The notes under the pieces were generated by a model, which had not been told where the DNA came from, searched no databases, and worked only from the letters and a program-made list of their open reading frames with translations. The position numbers and the translations under genes were made by a program. This document shows, in pieces, positions 16,963 through 25,731 of a stretch of 64,000 nucleotides of DNA. The stretch spans positions 1,705,681-1,769,680 of the forward strand of contig JADJYV010000013.1 of NCBI GenBank assembly GCA_016719575.1, given 5' to 3'. Origin of the DNA: Pseudobdellovibrionaceae bacterium (GTDB taxonomy: Bacteria; Bdellovibrionota; Bdellovibrionia; Bdellovibrionales; Bdellovibrionaceae). Within the stretch, counting starts at the first letter, position 1, and every line of letters begins with the position of its first letter.

Positions 16963-18435
16963 ATGAATTTAACAAGAGCGACCATTACCGAAATTGTAGA
17001 AGCGGTTAAAGCAAAGAGTGTCAGCGCCAAAGAGGTGACGGCTCATTTTTTAAAGCGCGCAGAAGAGCTAAATCCAAAACTGAACGCCTTTACAAGCTTT
17101 AATGTGAACGCAGTATCGCAAGCAGAAGAGATTGATGCTCGAATTGCGCGAGGCGAAGACCCCGGACCAATGGCCGGAGTTCCCTTTGGAATTAAGGAAA
17201 TGCTTTGTACAAAGGGTCTGGTAACAAACGCTGGTTCTAAAATTTTGCAAAATTTTATTCCGCCTTACGACGCAACCGTGGTGGCTCGCCTTAAGAAGGC
17301 AGGCGTTGTTATCACAGGAAAGTTGAATCAAGACGAATTTGCAATGGGTTCCTCAAATGAAACCTCATACTTCGGCGGGGTTAAAAACCCTTGGAACTTA
17401 GACTGCGTTCCCGGAGGGTCCTCGGGCGGGTCTGCGGCAGCACAGGCGGCGCGCCTGTGTGCTGGCACGATTGGTACGGATACAGGAGGATCAATTCGTC
17501 AGCCCGCAAGTTTTTGTGGAATAGTTGGTGTAAAGCCAACTTATGGCCGGGTGAGTAGATATGGAATTGTTGCGTACGCCTCTTCGCTAGATCAAGCAGG
17601 CCCAATGGTCAGTACGGTAAAGGACGCTGCCCTCACTCTTGAGGTGATTAGTGGACATGATGAAAAAGACTCTACGACCTCACAACGTAAGGTTCCTCGC
17701 TGGAGCCAAGAGCTTTCGTCAAACATTAAAGGCATGAAGATTGGCTTAATTAAAGAATATATGCAGGGCGGACTTCATGCAGATGTGCAAAAGACAGTGG
17801 ATAATGCTGTCGACGCTTTAAAAAAAATGGGTGCAGAAATTGTTGAGGTGTCAATACCGATGACTGAGTATGCGGTACCAGTTTACTACCTTGTTGCGGC
17901 AAGCGAGGCATCGAGCAACTTGGCTAGATATGATGGGGTTAAATATGGTTATCGCGCAGAGTTTCAGAATTTGTCGGCAGTAGAGCTTGAAGACTTTTAC
18001 GGGAAAACTCGCGGTCAAGGTTTTGGCAAAGAAGTAAAGCGAAGAATTATGCTCGGAACCTATTGCTTATCAAGCGGCTATTATGATGCCTATTACAACA
18101 AGGCCGGTCAGGTTCGGAGAATGATTATGAACCAATATCTTGAGGCTTTCAAAAATTGCGATATTATTTTAAGTCCTGTAACGACGTCTCCTGCGTTTAA
18201 AATAGGCGAGAGAGTTTCGGATCCTTTAACTATGTACTTAAATGATATTTTTACGACATCGACAAATCTCGCGGGTTTACCGGGGATGAGTGTGCCCTTT
18301 GGCATGTCGTCAGAAGGACTCCCGATCGGAATTCAACTAACGGCAACGCACTTTGAAGAGCAAGATATGTTAAATGTTGGATTCGCGCTCGAAGACGCCT
18401 CTCCTGTGAAAGGAAAAGTTCCCCATGTCATATAG
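16963..18435 (+). CDS. gatA: Aspartyl/glutamyl-tRNA amidotransferase subunit A
   Basis: A 490-residue amidase-signature subunit that releases ammonia from glutamine. The Lys-Ser-Ser catalytic set is visible: Lys78 in V-P-F-G-I-K-E, the G-S-S-G-G-S motif at 152-157, and Ser177 in D-T-G-G-S-I-R-Q. The length is normal. The last codons overlap gatB by 11 bases, so GatA and GatB synthesis is probably coupled. Confidence 0.96.
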   Translation: MNLTRATITEIVEAVKAKSVSAKEVTAHFLKRAEELNPKLNAFTSFNVNAVSQAEEIDARIARGEDPGPMAGVPFGIKEMLCTKGLVTNAGSKILQNFIPPYDATVVARLKKAGVVITGKLNQDEFAMGSSNETSYFGGVKNPWNLDCVPGGSSGGSAAAQAARLCAGTIGTDTGGSIRQPASFCGIVGVKPTYGRVSRYGIVAYASSLDQAGPMVSTVKDAALTLEVISGHDEKDSTTSQRKVPRWSQELSSNIKGMKIGLIKEYMQGGLHADVQKTVDNAVDALKKMGAEIVEVSIPMTEYAVPVYYLVAASEASSNLARYDGVKYGYRAEFQNLSAVELEDFYGKTRGQGFGKEVKRRIMLGTYCLSSGYYDAYYNKAGQVRRMIMNQYLEAFKNCDIILSPVTTSPAFKIGERVSDPLTMYLNDIFTTSTNLAGLPGMSVPFGMSSEGLPIGIQLTATHFEEQDMLNVGFALEDASPVKGKVPHVI

Positions 18436-19861
18436 AGGTTATGAAGCTGTTATTGGTATTGAAATTCACGTCCAATTAAACACACAAAGTAAGATGTTTT
18501 GCTCGGACTCCACTCAATTCAACGCGGGCGACAATGAAAACACATCTCCAGTTAGCGTTGGAATGCCGGGAACACTTCCAGTTGTAAACAAGAAGGCCAT
18601 AGAGTTTGCGATTAAGACGGGGCTTGCTCTTGGCTGTCAAATAAGAAAAAAATCGGTGTTTGCACGTAAAAACTATTTCTACCCAGATTTACCAAAGGGC
18701 TATCAAATATCTCAGTATGATCAGCCCCTCTGCGAACACGGAACAATCACCTTTAAGGTTGGTGATCAGCAAAAAACTGTGAGTATTACGCGGGCCCATC
18801 TCGAGGAAGATGCAGGCAAGTCCAATCACCAGGGCGATTTTACGATGATTAATTATAATCGCGCAGGAATTCCGCTACTCGAAATAGTTACTGGGCCTGA
18901 TATGCGAACACCGCAAGAGGCCGCGGAGTACGGAAGGACGATTCGTCAAATTGTCCGATACTTGGGAGTTTGCGATGGTAATCTTGAAGAAGGCTCTATG
19001 AGATGTGACTGTAATGTGAGCGTGCGAAAAGCAGGGTCTGAAAAGCTTGGAACGCGAACGGAACTTAAAAACATTAACTCATTTCGTTTTGTAGAAAAAG
19101 CAATTGAGTATGAAATCGAACGTCAAATTGACATGGTCGAAAGGGGCGAAAAAGTTTTGCAAGAAACACGACTCTGGGACCCTGATAAGAACAAAACTTT
19201 CACGATGAGAAGCAAGGAAGAAGCTCAAGATTATCGTTATTTTCCAGATCCTGATTTGCTGCCGTTAATTGTAACGGAAGAATTGATCCAGCGTATGAAA
19301 GCAGATCTTCCAGAGTTGCCAATTGCGCGTAAAAATAGATTTGTAGCTGAACACGGCCTGCCAGAATATGATGCCGGTGTGCTTACGGCCGAAAGTGATC
19401 TGGCTCAGTTTTATGAAGAAACAGCCAAGGTGAGTGGCAACTTCAAAGGGGCCTCGAATTGGATTATGACGGAACTGCTGAGAGAGTTAAACAATAACAA
19501 TCTTGAAATAAACGATTCTCCAATAACCCCCAAAAACTTAGGTCTATTGATTGGGATGATTGATAAGGGCACAATTTCTGGAAAAATTGCAAAGGCCGTT
19601 TTTCTCGATATGTGGAAGGATAAAAAATCCCCCGAAGAAATTATTAAAGAAAAGGGACTTGTACAAATTTCTGACCCATCAACAGTGGAAAAAATTATAG
19701 ATGAAGTTTTAACAGCAAATGCACAACAAGTTGAAGATCATAAAACGGGAAAGAAAAAAAATCTATTTGGGTTTTTTGTCGGCGCGGTTATGAAAGCTTC
19801 TAAGGGGCAGGCAAATCCCGAAGTAGTTAACCAAATATTGCAGAAAAAATTGAATGGATAA
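18425..19861 (+). CDS. gatB: Aspartyl/glutamyl-tRNA amidotransferase subunit B
   Basis: A 478-residue subunit that phosphorylates and amidates the mischarged aminoacyl-tRNA. It begins Y-E-A-V-I-G-I-E-I-H-V-Q-L and has D-L-P-K-G-Y-Q-I-S-Q-Y-D, E-E-D-A-G-K-S and R-Y-F-P-D-P-D-L-P-type (here D-L-L-P-L) motifs. The C-terminal YqeY-like tail (about 330-478) binds the tRNA elbow. It is the last gene of gatCAB. The next gene starts three bases after the stop, so cotranscription is likely. Confidence 0.96.
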   Translation: MSYRGYEAVIGIEIHVQLNTQSKMFCSDSTQFNAGDNENTSPVSVGMPGTLPVVNKKAIEFAIKTGLALGCQIRKKSVFARKNYFYPDLPKGYQISQYDQPLCEHGTITFKVGDQQKTVSITRAHLEEDAGKSNHQGDFTMINYNRAGIPLLEIVTGPDMRTPQEAAEYGRTIRQIVRYLGVCDGNLEEGSMRCDCNVSVRKAGSEKLGTRTELKNINSFRFVEKAIEYEIERQIDMVERGEKVLQETRLWDPDKNKTFTMRSKEEAQDYRYFPDPDLLPLIVTEELIQRMKADLPELPIARKNRFVAEHGLPEYDAGVLTAESDLAQFYEETAKVSGNFKGASNWIMTELLRELNNNNLEINDSPITPKNLGLLIGMIDKGTISGKIAKAVFLDMWKDKKSPEEIIKEKGLVQISDPSTVEKIIDEVLTANAQQVEDHKTGKKKNLFGFFVGAVMKASKGQANPEVVNQILQKKLNG

Positions 19862-19864
19862 AAC

Positions 19865-20782
19865 GTGAAAGTAGCAGCGCTTGATCTGGGAACAAATTCT
19901 TTTCTTTGCCTCATAGTGGAGGGCGACAAGACAGGAATTAAAAAGGTTTTATCGGATCAAGTTAGGATTGTCCGGCTTGGCCAGGGAGTCGATAAGAGTG
20001 GGCTCTTTAAACCAGAGGCCTTAGTTCGCGCGCGCGAGTGCTTGACGGATTTCAAAAAAGAAATCAACAAGATTGGCGTGGACTCTATTCTTGCGATGGC
20101 CACTTCGGCAGCCCGAGATGTGAAAAACGCAGAAGAACTTTTTCAAATTGGAAGTGACCTGCAGATTCCCATAGAAATAATTCCCGGGTCCGCCGAAGCT
20201 CGAATTACTTTTGCGGGCGCCACAGAAGGAGAGCTGAGCGGCGATCGAAATGTCGTTGTCGTTGATGTCGGCGGAGGTTCGACAGAGTTTATTTTAGGGA
20301 ATTCAAAAAAAATTCATTTCTCGAAGAGCTTAGATATTGGCGCAGTTCGTCTGACTGAAAAGTTTATTACGACAAATCCAATTCTCAAACACGAACGCGA
20401 TTTGACCGAGGCCCACGTCGACGCGCAGTTGGACACGATCGTTGCGAATCTGAATAGTCAGCCGTTTGACAAAATAATTGCTGTTGCAGGAACGCCCTCG
20501 ACACTCGCCGCTGCGATGTTAGGGGGCTTTGATGCTCAAAAAGTCCATGGCTATCTTTTATCTCAGGACGTATTAAGAAAATGGTGTGATCTCTTTGTCC
20601 AAACTAGCGTAGAAGATAGAATTAAAAAGTATCAACTTGAGCCTGGACGTGCAGATGTCATATTTGCTGGAGCGACAATTCTCCATCGATTTCTATTAAA
20701 GACCAACAGGCCAGAAATGATGGTTTCTACAAAGGGAGTTCGATATGGGGTCGCCCTTGAGGCTCTTTCTCGTATTATTTAG
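19865..20782 (+). CDS. Ppx/GppA-family phosphatase
   Basis: A 305-residue ASKHA-fold protein. The phosphate-1 loop is A-L-D-L-G-T-N-S-F at the N terminus and the phosphate-2 loop is V-V-V-D-V-G-G-G-S-T-E-F near 130-141. An A-T-S-A-A-R-D motif lies near 80 and a conserved A-G-T-P-S-T-L-A-A near 206. The family hydrolyses polyphosphate and/or pppGpp; a protein this short (two domains, no HD domain) is usually annotated exopolyphosphatase, but specificity cannot be set from sequence. It starts at GTG three bases after gatB, and its end overlaps the next gene by 38 bases. Confidence 0.88.
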   Translation: MKVAALDLGTNSFLCLIVEGDKTGIKKVLSDQVRIVRLGQGVDKSGLFKPEALVRARECLTDFKKEINKIGVDSILAMATSAARDVKNAEELFQIGSDLQIPIEIIPGSAEARITFAGATEGELSGDRNVVVVDVGGGSTEFILGNSKKIHFSKSLDIGAVRLTEKFITTNPILKHERDLTEAHVDAQLDTIVANLNSQPFDKIIAVAGTPSTLAAAMLGGFDAQKVHGYLLSQDVLRKWCDLFVQTSVEDRIKKYQLEPGRADVIFAGATILHRFLLKTNRPEMMVSTKGVRYGVALEALSRII

Positions 20783-21203
20783 CTTAGTCTCGCTCAAAGC
20801 GGGATTGTGTTTCGGATCTGAAATTCATTTTGAAAAAGCAAAAATCCTTTTAGCGGGAAAAAGCATTTCGATTGAAATAGCCAAAACGCCCTCTGAACAT
20901 GCCCAGGGTCTCATGTTCCGCAAGAAGCTTGGTTCAGATGAAGGAATGTTGTTTGTATTTGAAAACGAAGAAATTCGTCACTTTTGGATGAAAAACACCT
21001 TAATAGACCTAAGTATTGGATATTTTGATAAAGATAAGGTGCTTGTTGATATACAAGAGATGACGGCAACGAGCCTTTTGGATGTAAAGCCTCCTTCTTA
21101 TCCGAGTGCTAAACCGGCGATGTATGCACTTGAGATGAATAAAGGCTGGTTTAGACGAAATGGCCTTAAGATCGGTCAAAAGTTCCAACTTTTAAAACGC
21201 TGA
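20745..21203 (+). CDS. DUF192-family exported protein
   Basis: A 152-residue protein with a signal peptide (L-R-L-F-L-V-L-F-S-L-V-S-L-K-A-G-L-C-F-G). The mature part holds the DUF192 core: A-K-T-P-S-E-H-A-Q-G-L-M-F-R, G-M-L-F-V-F-E, H-F-W-M-K-N-T-L-I-D-L-S and A-L-E-M-N-K-G-W-F. The biochemical role of this family is not settled; it is usually periplasmic or lipid-anchored. The start lies 38 bases inside the phosphatase gene, which suggests coupling. The N terminus could be shorter, but the signal favours the first ATG. Confidence 0.8.
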   Translation: MGSPLRLFLVLFSLVSLKAGLCFGSEIHFEKAKILLAGKSISIEIAKTPSEHAQGLMFRKKLGSDEGMLFVFENEEIRHFWMKNTLIDLSIGYFDKDKVLVDIQEMTATSLLDVKPPSYPSAKPAMYALEMNKGWFRRNGLKIGQKFQLLKR

Positions 21204-21240
21204 CAATAGTCTAGCTGGTCTGGTTGAAATCCTAAATTAT

Positions 21241-21269
21241 TTGCAAGGCTTCAGGAACACTCTTATGCT
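21241..21269 (+). promoter_or_regulatory. Candidate sigma-70 promoter for the LysM lipoprotein gene
   Basis: TTGCAA (21241-21246), a 17-base spacer and TATGCT (21264-21269) are followed 59 bases later by the start codon. A small hairpin (TGAAAC/GTTTCA, 21289-21305) falls in the presumed 5' untranslated region. Confidence 0.5.
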
Positions 21270-21328
21270 TAGGTGAGTGTAGGTAAATTGAAACAGAACG
21301 TTTCAGCGCGTTAATCAAGGATGAATAT

Positions 21329-22654
21329 ATGCTAAAAAAATTTGTAGCTCTTTTTGCATGTTTGGGACTGGTTGTTCAGCTCTCAAGTTGCACTTCGAAA
21401 GACTCAAAAGAAGATGGCGGAGACATGGCTGTTGATGCAGCTGCAATGGATTCGGCCGAAGTAGAAAAAGTCGAAGGTGGTGAAAATCTCGACATTACAG
21501 CTGATGATTCCGGCGCCTCCCTTTCTGGAGAGGCTCTTCCTGAAGATGCTCTCGGCGAAACCACGGCGGCTTCAGGCGAAGATCCTATGGCAACTGTTGA
21601 AAAGTCGACTATGGATGTCCCCGCAGATGCTGGCGCACCGGCGCAAGATACAGCAGCTTCAGAGCCGCCACCTACGGTAGACCTACCGGCCGACACGTTA
21701 GGCGATTCCTCATTGCCGGCTGAGAGCGTGGTTGAAACGTCAACTTCAGGTGGAGACTCATCGGCTTCAGTCGCGTCGGAGCTTCCTCCCGTAGCTAAGT
21801 TCGATGAGCCCAAGCAAGAGCCAAAGCCTATGGCTTCTTACCGCAAAGTAGAGTCAACACCATGGACCGAGGGCGGCAAACTGTTGAATACAGTGTACGT
21901 TTCTCGGGATGGAGACACCTGGAAATCAGTAAGCACAATGATTTATGGGTCAGAAAAAGTTAGCGAGCTAAAAAAAATGAACCCGGCAATTAAATCGCGA
22001 AAGCTTAAAGCCGGTGACAAAGTCTATTATAACTCCCCTCACCGCCCTGAAGATTCGAATAAAGTTTTGGTGTATTACGAAGATAATGGAATGGCTCCAG
22101 AGGTCTACATCGCTAAAAGCGGCGATAACTTAAAAACGGTAGCAAAAGAGTTGTTTGGAAGCAAAGAGGCTTGGAAAGAGCTCTATGCGACGAATGAGTT
22201 TGAATCCAAAGGAAGCCTGGATGAAGGCACACAAATAAAATATTGGAGGGGAGCTCCTCCCCCAATGAAGTCTGAGGTCGTGGCAGCAGCGCCGCCTCCA
22301 ATTGAGGCTTCGGCTCCACCGATGGAATCGGCACCACCCGTAGCAGAGATGCCACCTCCTCAACCGGGCGAAATGGCGCCTCCGCCTCCGCCGCCACCTG
22401 AAATGGCAATGAACGATGTTCCACCGCCACCACCGCCGCCACCCGTCGAGGCAATTGCTCCTCCCCCTCCACCACCGCCGCCGCCAATGAAAGCGGTTGC
22501 TGAAAATAATGGTGAGATTTCAATGGGAGAGGATCAAACTCAAATGCTTGCAGCAGGAGCGATTGTCTTTGTTGGTTTGGCGTTGTTCATAATGTTAAGA
22601 CGTCGACGTCGAAGAGAGTTAGAGCAGGCAATACAAGATACTCAAGTAGGATAA
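21329..22654 (+). CDS. LysM lipoprotein with proline-rich spacer and C-terminal membrane segment
   Basis: A 441-residue protein. It has a lipobox (V-V-Q-L-S-S-C, Cys21), a long acidic Ala/Ser/Pro/Glu-rich stretch (about 25-165), a LysM-type repeat near 190-240 (V-Y-V-S-R-D-G-D-T-W-K-S-V) and a second weaker one near 252-300. A proline-rich run of P-P-P blocks (about 300-390) follows, then a hydrophobic C-terminal segment (A-A-G-A-I-V-F-V-G-L-A-L-F-I-M-L) capped by seven arginines. LysM binds peptidoglycan. A lipid anchor at one end and a membrane span with a cytoplasmic-type basic anchor at the other suggest an envelope-spanning tether. It resembles FimV only in layout. Confidence 0.7.
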   Translation: MLKKFVALFACLGLVVQLSSCTSKDSKEDGGDMAVDAAAMDSAEVEKVEGGENLDITADDSGASLSGEALPEDALGETTAASGEDPMATVEKSTMDVPADAGAPAQDTAASEPPPTVDLPADTLGDSSLPAESVVETSTSGGDSSASVASELPPVAKFDEPKQEPKPMASYRKVESTPWTEGGKLLNTVYVSRDGDTWKSVSTMIYGSEKVSELKKMNPAIKSRKLKAGDKVYYNSPHRPEDSNKVLVYYEDNGMAPEVYIAKSGDNLKTVAKELFGSKEAWKELYATNEFESKGSLDEGTQIKYWRGAPPPMKSEVVAAAPPPIEASAPPMESAPPVAEMPPPQPGEMAPPPPPPPEMAMNDVPPPPPPPPVEAIAPPPPPPPPPMKAVAENNGEISMGEDQTQMLAAGAIVFVGLALFIMLRRRRRRELEQAIQDTQVG

Positions 22655-22671
22655 ACACTGAATATTGAAAG

Positions 22672-22699
22672 AAAAAAGGACCCGAAAGGGTCCTTTTTA
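22672..22699. terminator. Strong bidirectional intrinsic terminator
   Basis: AAAAAAGGACCC pairs with GGGTCCTTTTT across a GAAA tetraloop. The A and T tracts let it serve both the LysM gene and the convergent PilZ gene, whose stop codon abuts it at 22700. Confidence 0.9.
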
Positions 22700-23065
22700 T
22701 TAAGAAACTTTTTTAAAGATTTTATCTAAAACACTTCGTCGGCCTTCGCGACTGTTTTCCACAAAATAAATCAAGTCGTCGACGATTTGAACATCGCGAT
22801 TATTTGTCGGAGCAAACTTGACTCCACAACCGTGCGAATTGCACCAGATGACACAAGCGGCAATAGTTCTTTCTCGACCCCCGACAACAAATCGCAAGTG
22901 AAGTTTTTCGTTAGCTCTAAAGCCTTCACCTCGAACTTCGAGAAAAGCTCCAGATAAGCTAATGTTTTTTAGAATACCTTTGGTTTCTTCACGAGCATAA
23001 TTTTTCTTAAACCCGACCTCTAAATAAAGGGCCGTTCGAGGCGCCGGAAATTTATTTGTTTCCAC
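22700..23065 (-). CDS. PilZ-like domain protein
   Basis: A single-domain protein of about 121 residues. The PilZ-type signature N-I-S-L-S-G-A-F-L-E (family D/N-x-S-x-x-G) is clear, with following beta strands K-L-H-L-R-F-V-V and A-A-C-V-I-W-C and G-C-G-V-K-F. The upstream R-x-x-x-R motif for cyclic di-GMP is not evident (only P-A-P-R-T-A-L-Y), so ligand binding is uncertain. I place the start at GTG 23065 because AAAGGAG (complement of 23074-23080) lies eight bases upstream. An open frame continues to 23167 but has no ribosome site there. It is followed by a shared terminator. Confidence 0.65.
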   Translation of the reverse strand: METNKFPAPRTALYLEVGFKKNYAREETKGILKNISLSGAFLEVRGEGFRANEKLHLRFVVGGRERTIAACVIWCNSHGCGVKFAPTNNRDVQIVDDLIYFVENSREGRRSVLDKIFKKVS

Positions 23066-23421
23066 AATAAGTTCTCCTTTGGCGGTTACACAGAACATAT
23101 CGGTTTTTATACAAAAAACTAAAGATCTTATCCCAAGACTAAGAAAGTAAACTACGAATCGAACCAAACAGAGACGCCGGGGGAGGTAATTATCTAGTTG
23201 ATATTATTATTAAATATAGGAACGAAGGGGCAAGGCGAGTCTGCTGCCGGATTTCTGGTTGACAAAACTGGACCAATTTAGCAAAGTGAAGCAAGTCAAA
23301 GCAACAGTCTAATCCTCGTACCTGGGGTTAGAATTCGTAGATACCTGTTAACTAAAACCAAGTTCTAATTCACCAAAAGCCAAAAAAATATCCAAAAAAA
23401 GTGATTTGTAAGGAGTAAAGT
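23066..23421. other. Intergenic region between the PilZ gene and rho
   Basis: This stretch of about 356 bases holds the divergent promoter region and a long leader of rho. A TTGACA at 23259-23264 could be a -35 for rho, but no good -10 follows at 16-18 bases. AAGGAG at 23410-23415 is the rho ribosome site. Rho genes are often autoregulated through their leader; nothing more specific is visible. Confidence 0.4.
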
Positions 23422-25200
23422 TTGTCAGACCCAAAAGATTCACAAAACGTTGAGGTTGTAAAAAAACGTTCGACTCGAGGAAAACCAAAACAAGAACCAG
23501 AGGCAAAGACCTTAGCGAGCTCCGATGTTCCTCCCACAATTGAGCCGAGAGCAGAGTCCGTGGCTCCCGTTGCAGCAACAACTTCAGAAGTGCCACCAGC
23601 AGTTGTCGCTCCGGCTTCAAAAGAAAACGTCGTTGAACGTCCTCAAGAGAACAGAGACCGCGGGGCAGATCGAGGCGATCGAAATGACAGAGGGGGATAT
23701 CAAGGAGGCGGACACCGTCGATTTGATAAAAACCAACAGCGCGGCGGAGGCCATCAAAAACATCAACATAACAATCAGCGCCGCGACAATAGAGATAACA
23801 ACAGGGATAACTTTCAGAAATTTGACCGTCAAGATAGACAAAACCGTTCTTATGGAGGCGAGGATGTTCACGCCGAAGAGTCCTCCACCTCGCAAAATTT
23901 AGACGCTGAATTAGCAGACATCAACCTAACGGATGAAGAGAAAAGTTGGCTTAACTCTAAAGATCTTAAGTCAAAAAACATACAACAACTGACTGAGTTG
24001 GCACTTAAATTAAAAATTGAAAATGCCGCAGGAATGCGCCGTCAGGACATGATTTTCGAGATTCTTAAGCGCGCAGCTCGTCTTGGAGTTGATATTTATG
24101 GCTCCGGTGTTCTAGAGATCCTTCCGGATGGATATGGTTTTTTGCGCTCCCCCGACTACAACTATCTTCCGGGTCCTGATGATATTTATGTAAGTCCGTC
24201 GCAAATTCGTCGCTTTGGATTACGAACAGGAGACACCGTAACAGGAACGGTTCGTCCGCCAAAAGAGGGCGAGAGATATTTCGCACTTTTAAAAGTGGAT
24301 TCTCTCAACTTCGAAACCACTGAAAACGGCAAAGACAAAATACTTTTCGACAACTTGACGCCGCTTTATCCAAATGAGCGTTTGAAGCTAGAGCACTCGC
24401 CGGCTGATTATACGACTCGAGTTGTGGACCTAATGGCTCCGCTTGGTAAGGGACAGCGCGCATTGATCGTTGCTCCGCCACGAACGGGTAAAACAGTACT
24501 TATGCAGCATATTGCAAATGCAATTACGGCAAATCATCCCGAGGTAAAGCTCATCGTGCTTCTCATCGACGAGCGACCCGAAGAGGTGACCGATATGCAA
24601 AGAACCGTGAAGGGCGAGGTCATCTCATCTACATTTGATGAGCCACCAACTCGTCACGTTCAAGTTGCTGAGATGGTTATTGAAAAAGCAAAGCGACTGG
24701 TTGAGCACAAACATGATGTGGTGATTCTATTGGATTCGATCACGCGTCTTGCTCGGGCTTATAATACAGTTGTGCCACCATCAGGAAAGATTTTATCAGG
24801 CGGTGTGGATTCCAACGCCCTTCATAAACCAAAAAGATTTTTCGGCGCAGCTCGAAATATCGAAGAGGGTGGATCCCTCACGATTATCGCGACAGCGCTT
24901 GTCGACACGGGGTCTCGTATGGATGAAGTCATCTTTGAGGAGTTTAAGGGAACCGGCAATGCTGAGATTCACTTGGATCGAAAATTGATGGAAAAGCGAA
25001 TTTTCCCGTGCATGGATATCAACAAATCAGGAACCCGAAAAGAAGATCTCCTTGTCGATAAAAGCGATTTGAATAGACTATGGATTCTTCGAAAGGTTTT
25101 GGCACCGATGAATGTTATTGATGCCATGGAATTCTTGTTAGACAAGGTTCAGGGGACCAAGACAAATACGGATTTCTTGAAGGCCATGTCCGGAAACTAA
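23422..25200 (+). CDS. rho: Transcription termination factor Rho
   Basis: A 592-residue hexameric RNA helicase, about 170 longer than E. coli Rho. The extra length is an N-terminal extension (about 1-155) that is first Pro/Ala/Glu-rich, then Arg/Asn/Asp/Gly-rich with many R-D-N, R-G and Q-N repeats. The Rho N-domain and cold-shock-like RNA fold follow (G-S-G-V-L-E-I-L-P-D-G-Y-G-F-L-R). The motor has P-P-R-T-G-K-T near 353 and L-I-D-E-R-P-E-E-V-T-D-M. The TTG start at 23422 has AAGGAG seven bases upstream. Confidence 0.95.
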   Translation: MSDPKDSQNVEVVKKRSTRGKPKQEPEAKTLASSDVPPTIEPRAESVAPVAATTSEVPPAVVAPASKENVVERPQENRDRGADRGDRNDRGGYQGGGHRRFDKNQQRGGGHQKHQHNNQRRDNRDNNRDNFQKFDRQDRQNRSYGGEDVHAEESSTSQNLDAELADINLTDEEKSWLNSKDLKSKNIQQLTELALKLKIENAAGMRRQDMIFEILKRAARLGVDIYGSGVLEILPDGYGFLRSPDYNYLPGPDDIYVSPSQIRRFGLRTGDTVTGTVRPPKEGERYFALLKVDSLNFETTENGKDKILFDNLTPLYPNERLKLEHSPADYTTRVVDLMAPLGKGQRALIVAPPRTGKTVLMQHIANAITANHPEVKLIVLLIDERPEEVTDMQRTVKGEVISSTFDEPPTRHVQVAEMVIEKAKRLVEHKHDVVILLDSITRLARAYNTVVPPSGKILSGGVDSNALHKPKRFFGAARNIEEGGSLTIIATALVDTGSRMDEVIFEEFKGTGNAEIHLDRKLMEKRIFPCMDINKSGTRKEDLLVDKSDLNRLWILRKVLAPMNVIDAMEFLLDKVQGTKTNTDFLKAMSGN

Positions 25201-25239
25201 GCGTAACCATTTAAAATAACTAATGTTTTTATTATAGAG

Positions 25240-25266
25240 GCGAGGCAAAAGATGATTTTGTCTCGC
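25240..25266 (+). promoter_or_regulatory. Perfect 11-bp hairpin downstream of rho / upstream of rpmE
   Basis: GCGAGGCAAAA (25240-25250) pairs with TTTTGTCTCGC (25256-25266) with one G-T wobble and a five-base loop. No T tract follows, so it is either a Rho-type end structure or part of the L31 leader rather than an ordinary intrinsic terminator. Confidence 0.45.
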
Positions 25267-25368
25267 TGAAAAGATTAGCGATTTAAGGTTGGACATTTGT
25301 TAACTCTCTATGTTACAAAATCGAGCCTTACGACCAATAATATTCAATATTTAGAAGAGGAATAGGTC

Positions 25369-25614
25369 ATGAAAAAAGAGCTTCATCCAAAAGTTAACAC
25401 TGTTGTTTTCAAAGATATTTCTTGTGATTACAGCTTTCTGGGCACGTCAACTATGAACTCCAATGAAAAGGTCAAATGGGAAGACGGTAAAGAGTATCCT
25501 TTGATTAAAGTTGAGATTTCTTCAGCATCACACCCTTTCTTTACTGGTAAACAGCGCGTGCTTGATACAGAGGGGCGCATTGACCGCTTTAAGAAAAAAT
25601 ACGGAAGAAAATAA
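25369..25614 (+). CDS. rpmE2: 50S ribosomal protein L31 (type B, zinc-free form)
   Basis: An 81-residue L31 with the start M-K-K-E-L-H-P-K-V-N, the central S-S-A-S-H-P-F-F-T-G-K and the end G-R-I-D-R-F-K-K-K-Y-G. It has the type B length and lacks the paired CxxC cysteines of zinc-binding L31; a single Cys19 remains. Type B forms usually serve under zinc limitation, but here this may be the only copy. AGAGGAATAG precedes the ATG. It lies between rho and prfA and has its own terminator. Confidence 0.93.
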   Translation: MKKELHPKVNTVVFKDISCDYSFLGTSTMNSNEKVKWEDGKEYPLIKVEISSASHPFFTGKQRVLDTEGRIDRFKKKYGRK

Positions 25615-25655
25615 ATGCATAAATCCCGACAGCTTGCTGGAGGGTGGCTTTATAA

Positions 25656-25690
25656 GAATGCGGTCCAACATGAGGCCGCATTTGTTTTTC
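25656..25690 (+). terminator. Intrinsic terminator after rpmE
   Basis: AATGCGGTC pairs with GGCCGCATT (one wobble) and is followed by TGTTTTTC. It lies about 45 bases after the L31 stop and 40 before prfA. Confidence 0.75.
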
Positions 25691-25731
25691 TGGACCTATT
25701 TGATTACTGCTCGCGGATAGAGGCTTGAAAG

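Noticed and set aside
21376..21813. Minus-strand 145-codon Ser/Ala-rich frame opposite the LysM lipoprotein gene
   Set aside because: Its composition simply mirrors the biased low-complexity codons of the real gene; no start signal.
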